A stretch of 64,000 nt of DNA. It comes from Lysobacteraceae bacterium. Its GTDB lineage: Bacteria > Pseudomonadota > Gammaproteobacteria > Nevskiales > Nevskiaceae. The stretch covers positions 1 through 64,000 of the forward strand of contig PNMW01000079.1 of NCBI GenBank assembly GCA_013823855.1, read 5' to 3'. Position 1 is the first letter of the stretch. Every line of letters begins with the position of its first letter. The translations under genes and the position numbers were made by a program. Below are positions 58,683 through 64,000 of the stretch, one piece after another. Under the pieces are notes generated by a model, which worked only from the letters and a program-made list of their open reading frames with translations, searched no databases and was not told the origin of the DNA.

Positions 58683-58711
58683 AATGTAATCGGACCTCGG
58701 GGGTCTGTCAA
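58683..58711 (-). promoter_or_regulatory. Sigma-70 promoter for tRNA-Leu, overlapping the rnr start codon
   Basis: On the minus strand a perfect -35 TTGACA (58711-58706), a 17-base spacer and -10 TACATT (58688-58683), ending 11 bases before the tRNA 5' end. The first base of the -35 is the A of the rnr ATG. Confidence 0.85.
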
Positions 58712-61182
58712 TGAAGAAATCGAAAAATAATGGAAGCCGTCGCGACCTGCCGGATGACAAGGCCATCGCCGCGCCGAAGAAGGCCAAGTCCGGTGGCTTC
58801 AACTGGGGTCGCAAGGCGGTGCCGGAGACGGCCGACTGGAAGACCGCCGATGCCGAATTCGCGGCCGAATCGACCCGCTACGCGAGCCCCTTGCCGAGCC
58901 GCAATCACATCCTGAAGACCCTGGTCGAATCGCCGGAGCCGATGACGCTCGACGAGCTGATCGCCCACTTCGGCCTGAAGAAGCTCAACGAGCAGGAAGC
59001 CTTCACCAAGCGTCTGGTGGCGATGGCCCGCGAAGGCCAGCTGACCGCCGCCGATCGTCGCGGCGCCTATCGCGCGGTGCTGACCGAAGACGGCGAGACC
59101 ATCGAAGCCAAGCCGCGCTCCGGCATCACCATCGACGGCAAGGTCATCGCCCACCGCGACGGCTACGGCTTCGTGCAGCCGGACAACGCCGCGGCCGGCG
59201 ACAAGTCCGGTGACGTGTTCCTGTCGCCGCGCCAGATGAATTCGCTGATGAACGGCGACCGCGTGCGTGTGCGCGTGATCGGCACCGATGCCCGCGGCCG
59301 CCGCGAAGGGGCGCTGGTCGATGTGCTGGAGCGCGGTACCACCCAGGTTGTCGGCCGCCTGCATGCGTCGAGCATCGGCGGTGGCGGCATCTTCACGGTG
59401 ATCCCGAGCAATCCGAAGAACCCGGAAACCATCGTCCCGGCCAGCGAGCTGGGCGGTGCCAAGCCCGGCCAGATGGTGGTCGCCGAACTGACCGCACCGC
59501 CGGGCGAACGGACCATGCCGGTCGGTCGCATCGTCGAGATTCTCGGCGACCACATGGCGCCGGGCATGGAGATCGCTGCCGCGATCCGCGCCCACAAGCT
59601 GCCGTTCGAATGGCCGGAAGGGGTCGAAGCCGAAGCCGCTGCCTTCGGTCCGGTGGTGACGCCGGCGCACTGGGGCGAGGATCGCGAGGACCTGCGCGAA
59701 CTGGGCCTGATGACCATCGACGGCGCCGATGCCCGCGACTTCGACGACGCCGTCTATGCCGAAGCGATCAAGGGCTGGCGAGGTGGCGGCTGGAAGCTGT
59801 GGGTGGCGATCGCCGACGTCTCGGCTTATGTCACGCCGGGTTCGGCACTCGATGCCGAAGCGACCGAGCGCGGTACCTCGGTGTACTTCCCGAACAACGT
59901 CATCCCGATGTTGCCGGAGGCGCTGTCGAACGGCCTGTGCTCGCTGAACCCGAACGTCGACCGGCTGTGCATGGTCTGCGAGATGCGGGTGTCGCCGGAC
60001 GGCGAAGTGTCGAAGTCGAAGTTCTACAAGGCCGTGATGCGCTCCCAAGCGCGGCTGGTCTACGACGACGTTGCCGCGATGCTGGAGAACCCGGGCTGCG
60101 AGCAGGCGCAACGCCAGCCGGAACTGCTGAAGCCGCTGAACACGCTGAAGGCGGTGTTCGAAGCGCTGTTCGCCGCCCGCGAGAAGCGCGGCGCGATCGA
60201 CTTCGAAGGCACCGAAACCAAGATCGTGTTCGGTGAAGGCCGCAAGATCGAAAAAATCGTGCCGGTGCAGCGCAACGTCGCTCACCGCCTGATCGAGGAA
60301 TGCATGATCGCGGCGAACGTGCAGGGTGCACTGCTGGTCGACAAGCACAAGATGCCGGCGCTGTACCGCGTCCATCAGGTGCCGGATGGCGACAAGGTGG
60401 CGATCCTGCGCGAGTTCCTCGCCGGCCGCGGCCTGCGCCTCGGCGGCGGCGACACGCCGGTGGCGATGGACTACGCCAGCCTGCTGGCCAGCGTGAAGGG
60501 CCGCGAGGACGCATCCTTGATCCAGACAGTGATGCTGCGCTCGCTGATGCAGGCGCGCTACCAGCCGGCCAACGACGGCCACTTCGGCCTGGCGCTGACC
60601 CACTACGCGCACTTCACCAGCCCGATCCGCCGCTACCCCGATCTTCTGCTGCACCGGGCGATCAAGCACGCGATCGTCAAGGGCAAGCCGAAGACCTTCA
60701 CCTACACCCTGCCGCAGATGGAAGCGCTCGGCGCCCATTGCTCGATGACCGAGCGCCGTGCTGACGATGCCACCCGCGACGTCAACACCTGGCTGAAATG
60801 CGAGTTCATGCGCCACCGGGTCGGCGAGGACTTCGACGGCATCGTGGCCAGCGTCGCGCCGTTCGGCCTGTTCGTCGAACTGGTCGGCCTGTACATCGAA
60901 GGCATGCTCCACGTGTCGCAGCTGAAGGGCGACTTCTACGAGTTCGAGGCCAAGCATCAGCGCCTGGTCGGCAGCCGCTCGAAGCAGGTCTACGCGCTGG
61001 GCCAGAAGATCCGGGTCAAGGTGGTTCGGGTCAGCCTCGACGAGCGCAAGATCGATCTGGAGATCGTCGACAAGGGCGGCGCCCGCCAGGACGACAACGG
61101 CCGTGGCGGTCGTGATGGCCGCGATGGCGGCCGCCAGCCGACCGCGATCAAGCCGGGCAGCCGGCGCGGCGCACGGCGATGA
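58711..61182 (+). CDS. rnr: Ribonuclease R
   Basis: RNase R is a processive 3'-5' exoribonuclease that degrades structured RNA, including rRNA fragments. The 823-residue product has a basic N-terminal extension, a winged-helix region (about residues 65-120: NHILKTLVESPEPMTLDELI), two cold-shock domains, the RNB catalytic domain with DGADARDFDDAVYAEAI near residue 338 (the four-Asp metal site), RLIEECMIAANV and YAHFTSPIRRYPDLLLHRAI, then an S1 domain (GIVASVAPFGLFVELVGLYI, EGMLHVSQL) and a Gly/Arg-rich tail. The start is ATG 58711. The next gene overlaps its stop (ATGA). Confidence 0.97.
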   Translation: MKKSKNNGSRRDLPDDKAIAAPKKAKSGGFNWGRKAVPETADWKTADAEFAAESTRYASPLPSRNHILKTLVESPEPMTLDELIAHFGLKKLNEQEAFTKRLVAMAREGQLTAADRRGAYRAVLTEDGETIEAKPRSGITIDGKVIAHRDGYGFVQPDNAAAGDKSGDVFLSPRQMNSLMNGDRVRVRVIGTDARGRREGALVDVLERGTTQVVGRLHASSIGGGGIFTVIPSNPKNPETIVPASELGGAKPGQMVVAELTAPPGERTMPVGRIVEILGDHMAPGMEIAAAIRAHKLPFEWPEGVEAEAAAFGPVVTPAHWGEDREDLRELGLMTIDGADARDFDDAVYAEAIKGWRGGGWKLWVAIADVSAYVTPGSALDAEATERGTSVYFPNNVIPMLPEALSNGLCSLNPNVDRLCMVCEMRVSPDGEVSKSKFYKAVMRSQARLVYDDVAAMLENPGCEQAQRQPELLKPLNTLKAVFEALFAAREKRGAIDFEGTETKIVFGEGRKIEKIVPVQRNVAHRLIEECMIAANVQGALLVDKHKMPALYRVHQVPDGDKVAILREFLAGRGLRLGGGDTPVAMDYASLLASVKGREDASLIQTVMLRSLMQARYQPANDGHFGLALTHYAHFTSPIRRYPDLLLHRAIKHAIVKGKPKTFTYTLPQMEALGAHCSMTERRADDATRDVNTWLKCEFMRHRVGEDFDGIVASVAPFGLFVELVGLYIEGMLHVSQLKGDFYEFEAKHQRLVGSRSKQVYALGQKIRVKVVRVSLDERKIDLEIVDKGGARQDDNGRGGRDGRDGGRQPTAIKPGSRRGARR

Positions 61183-61790
61183 GCCGGCGCGCTGCTGGTC
61201 TGGCCTCAGCCGCCGCGCTGCTGATGCTGGCCGGCTGTGCCGCTGATCCGGCGGGTTCGGCGGCGACCGATGCCGATCGGCAGTCGGCGGCGGAAGCCGC
61301 GCTGGCGGTGCCGATCGCCGGTGCCGTTCCCGAGGCCCAGCTGGCCGCGGTGATCGCCGGCTTCGATGCCGCGCTGAAGGCGAAGCTGGCGGCACTGCCG
61401 TTGTCGCCGGCGTATCGCCTGGTCAGCGGTGGCGGCCAGCCGTCGCGGCTGATTCTCGATGCCGAGCGCGCCTTCGAGGTCGGCAACGCGCAGCTGAAGC
61501 CAGAGATGCTGCTGCCGCTGGCGGATGCCGTCGAGGCCAGCCGGGTCGGTGGCGCCTGGGTGGTCCACGTGATCGGCGTGGCGGCAACGCGCGACGACGG
61601 CGATCTGGCCGAACGTCGCGCCGCGTCGGTGCGGGCCTATCTCGCCGGCAAGGGCTTGAGCGGCGGCCGGCTGCGGGCGGAAAGCCGCAGCGGCAGTGGC
61701 CGCAGCCTCGAATTGCAGTTCGTGCCGATCGTCGAAGGCCGGGAAGCCCGGGCCTGGATGGCGCCTGCGGCCATCTCCTCGGCGCGCTGA
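61179..61790 (+). CDS. OmpA-like lipoprotein
   Basis: A 203-residue predicted lipoprotein with lipobox LAGC at about residues 17-20, an Ala-rich helical linker (about 35-80), and a C-terminal OmpA-type peptidoglycan-binding-like domain: AERAFEVGNAQLKPEMLLPL, VHVIGVAATRDDGDLAERRA, ASVRAYLAGKGLSGGRLRAE. The match to OmpA is partial: the usual GHTD reads GVAATRDD and the final Arg motif is unclear, so binding to peptidoglycan is uncertain. ATG 61179 overlaps the rnr stop, so it is translated with rnr or from the same mRNA. Confidence 0.78.
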   Translation: MSRRAAGLASAAALLMLAGCAADPAGSAATDADRQSAAEAALAVPIAGAVPEAQLAAVIAGFDAALKAKLAALPLSPAYRLVSGGGQPSRLILDAERAFEVGNAQLKPEMLLPLADAVEASRVGGAWVVHVIGVAATRDDGDLAERRAASVRAYLAGKGLSGGRLRAESRSGSGRSLELQFVPIVEGREARAWMAPAAISSAR

Positions 61791-61808
61791 TCGCGTTCCG
61801 GCACGCGC

Positions 61809-64000
61809 ATGCCCGCGCCGGATTCATCGCGACCAGGCTTCCCGATCGTCTGGATCCTGCTGTTCGCCGCGCTCGCGGCGCTGGCGCTGGAGCAGGTCGG
61901 CGCCGTCTGGCTCGGCGGCTTCTGCGGCTATCTGTTCGGGCGGCTGCGGATCGTCGATCACGATCTGCGGCTGCTCGCAGCGCGTCTCGACACCGCGCTG
62001 CGGGCACCACCGCCATCGACGGCGGCGGCCGACGCGACGGCGAATCGGGAAGCTGCGTCGCCGGTCGCAATGTCGCCGACCGCCGCAACCGCGCCCGGCA
62101 GCCCTGCCGTGTCGGCAACGGTTGAAGTCGATCTTCCGGCCGCGCTGGCGGCGCCCGAACCGATGCCCGACCCGACGCCCGAGTTCGCGGCTGCGTCCGA
62201 CGCGGTGCAGACCCCTGCCGCGCCGACCGTGTCCCTGCTCGATGGCCTGATCGCCCGGGTGCTCGACTGGGCGCGTGGCGGCAATCCGCTGGCCCGGCTT
62301 GGCGTGCTGATCACCTTCGTCGGCGCCGTCTACCTGATCCGCTATGCCGCCGGGGAAGGCTGGCTGCCGGTCGAACTGCGGTTGGCCGGCCTGTCGTTCG
62401 CGGCACTTGCGATGGTCGCGACCGGCTGGCGGCTGCGCGACACGGTCAGCGGCTACGCGCTGACCCTGCAGGGCGGTGGCCTGGCCTTGCTGTACCTGAC
62501 CGTGCTCGCCGCGCTGCGGCTCTATGCCCTGCTGCCGTCGACCCTGGCGTTCGCGCTGCTGGTGCTGGTCGCCGGCGCTTCGGCCGGACTGGCGGTGCGC
62601 CAGAACGCGCTGCCGCTGGCGATCATCGGTTTTGCCGGCGGTTTCGTCGCACCGCTGATGCTTGGCGGCGACGGCAGCCATCTGCTGCTGTTCGGCTACT
62701 ACACGGTGCTCAATCTCGGCGTGTTCGCGGTCGCCGCCGCGCGCGGCTGGGGGCTGCTGAACCTGCTCGGCTTCACATTCACCTTCGTGATCACCTCGCT
62801 GTGGCGCGCCACGGCATACCGGCCGGAGTGGTTCGCCAGCTTCGAGTGCTTCCTGCTGCTGTTCTTCATGATGTATGTCGCGGTCACCGTGCTGTCGGCG
62901 CGCAGCAGCGAACGGCGCGGTGTCGTGTCCGGCAGCTTGATCTTCGGCCTGCCGGCGATCGTGCTGTCGCTGCAGGCCAGTCTGGTCATCGACTTCCCGC
63001 ACGGCCTGGCGATCAGCGCCGCCGGCTTCGGCGTGTTCTACCTGCTGGTCGCGGCCGCCCTGCTGCGCAGCGCCCGCGCGCACTGGCAGACCACGGCACT
63101 GGCGTTCATGGCGATCGGCGTGGTGCTGCTGAGCCTGGCGGTGCCGCTGTACTGGGACGATCAGGCCATCGCCGCGACCTGGGCGCTGGAAGGCGCCGGC
63201 GCGGTCTGGCTCGGCCTGCGCCAGCAGCGGCGCTGGACGCTCCGCTTCGGTGTCGTGATCCAGCTGCTGGCCGGTGCTTCGCTGCTGATCGCGATCGGCG
63301 AGGGCGGCGCGAGCGACGCCTGGTTCGCTACCGGCGTGCCCGGTGCGTTGCTGCTGGTCGTCGCCGGCTTCGCCAGCGGCTGCTGGCTGTGGCGCGCGCG
63401 TGGCGACGCGACGCTGCCGCGGATCGCTGCGATCTGGGCGCTGGTCTGGTGGCTGTTCGCCGGCATGGCGCAGATCGCCCATCGCGATCCGGCCTGGGCC
63501 ACCGGGCTGGACCTTGCCCACGGCGCGCTCAGCGTGACGCTGCTGGCGGCGGTTGCACTGCGGCTCGGCTGGTACTGGCTGCTGCGGCTCGGTGAACTGA
63601 CGGCACTGCTGTTCGCGCTCGGTGGCCTCGCCGTCGCCATCGAGCATCGGCCGTCGTACCAGGGGGGTGCGCTGGGCTGGCTGCTGCTGCTGGTCGTCCA
63701 CTTCGCGGTGCTCAGGCGCAGCGAGCGTACGGCCGGGCCGGCGCCGCATCCGGCATCGCATCTGCTGCCGGCGCTGCTGAAGGTCTGGCTCGGCGCGCTC
63801 GAGCTGGCCTGGCATCTGCGCGACTCGCTCGGCGGCGACTGGCCTTGGCTGGCATACGGCTGGGCGCCGGCGACGGCGCTGGCCTTCGTCGCCCTGTTCC
63901 CGCGCAGCTGGCCGATGGCCAGGCATGCGCGGCTGTATGCGCTCGGGGTCGCGGCGCCGCTGGCGCTGTGGCTGCTCGGCTGGATCGTCATCGGCGCGCT
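61809..64000 (+). CDS. DUF2339 multi-pass membrane protein, 3' truncated by window edge
   Basis: The open frame from ATG 61809 runs off the right edge after about 730 codons. The start has one membrane helix (FPIVWILLFAALAALALEQV), then a Pro/Ala-rich polar region (about 60-150), then many hydrophobic segments. Family landmarks of DUF2339 are NPLARLGVLITFVGAVYLIR, GYALTLQGGGLALLYLTVLA and NALPLAIIGFAGGFVAPLML. Charged and loop segments are short. The function is unknown; members are inner-membrane proteins, sometimes linked to cell-surface traits. It begins 18 bases after the OmpA-like lipoprotein. Confidence 0.87.
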   Translation, partial: MPAPDSSRPGFPIVWILLFAALAALALEQVGAVWLGGFCGYLFGRLRIVDHDLRLLAARLDTALRAPPPSTAAADATANREAASPVAMSPTAATAPGSPAVSATVEVDLPAALAAPEPMPDPTPEFAAASDAVQTPAAPTVSLLDGLIARVLDWARGGNPLARLGVLITFVGAVYLIRYAAGEGWLPVELRLAGLSFAALAMVATGWRLRDTVSGYALTLQGGGLALLYLTVLAALRLYALLPSTLAFALLVLVAGASAGLAVRQNALPLAIIGFAGGFVAPLMLGGDGSHLLLFGYYTVLNLGVFAVAAARGWGLLNLLGFTFTFVITSLWRATAYRPEWFASFECFLLLFFMMYVAVTVLSARSSERRGVVSGSLIFGLPAIVLSLQASLVIDFPHGLAISAAGFGVFYLLVAAALLRSARAHWQTTALAFMAIGVVLLSLAVPLYWDDQAIAATWALEGAGAVWLGLRQQRRWTLRFGVVIQLLAGASLLIAIGEGGASDAWFATGVPGALLLVVAGFASGCWLWRARGDATLPRIAAIWALVWWLFAGMAQIAHRDPAWATGLDLAHGALSVTLLAAVALRLGWYWLLRLGELTALLFALGGLAVAIEHRPSYQGGALGWLLLLVVHFAVLRRSERTAGPAPHPASHLLPALLKVWLGALELAWHLRDSLGGDWPWLAYGWAPATALAFVALFPRSWPMARHARLYALGVAAPLALWLLGWIVIGA

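Overview
This window looks like the chromosome of a GC-rich, flagellated Gammaproteobacterium. The evidence is gene order: the chain dapD-glnD-map / rpsB-tsf-pyrH-frr-uppS-cdsA-rseP-bamA-skp-lpxD-fabZ-lpxA-lpxB-rnhB-dnaE-accA-tilS-pyrG-kdsA-eno-ftsB-ispD, followed later by miaA-hfq-hflX-hflK-hflC-DUF2065-hisZ-purA-tRNA-rnr, is the gammaproteobacterial housekeeping order. The presence of hisZ and a xanthomonad-like KdsA suggest a deep-branching lineage near Xanthomonadales/Nevskiales; that placement is inference only.

Layout: 1-3928 is the end of a flagellar export operon (fliN, O, P, Q, R, flhB) containing a palindromic repeat between fliP and fliQ and a tandem/inverted repeat fused to the flhB stop. 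4380-8522 encodes a six-PAS/GAF/GGDEF membrane sensor. 8542-11692 (minus) is a three-gene pyrimidine-degradation (URC-type) operon: a GTP cyclohydrolase II homologue, a DUF1688/Urc4 protein and uracil phosphoribosyltransferase. 12109-14442 holds a two-domain DUF4394 lipoprotein and a DUF2721 membrane protein. 14494-18846 (minus) is dapD-glnD-map. 19102-43910 is the long plus-strand core cluster for translation, membrane biogenesis, lipid A, DNA replication, fatty acid synthesis, CTP, Kdo and glycolysis; the usual dxr is missing between cdsA and rseP, and ispF is missing after ispD.

43915-50469 is an accessory block: two small exported proteins, one of them a pentapeptide-repeat protein, then a PQQ alcohol dehydrogenase with an upstream histidine kinase/response regulator pair, and an outer-membrane barrel protein. 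50520-64000 returns to core genes. Between hisZ and purA sits a small cassette: a GxxExxY-family gene with matching inverted repeats at both ends. I consider this the best candidate for an unusual system in the window, particularly because a gene-less palindrome with similar purine-rich arms lies between fliP and fliQ. The window ends inside a large DUF2339 membrane protein gene.

Regulatory features worth noting: a consensus sigma-70 promoter for tRNA-Leu overlaps the rnr start codon on the other strand; an 11-bp-spaced direct repeat lies before the PQQ dehydrogenase; TAGAAT/TAAAAT hexamers include the stop codon of the preceding gene at three operon junctions; and bamA appears to start with CTG. 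All function statements come from reading the translated sequence; no database search was run.
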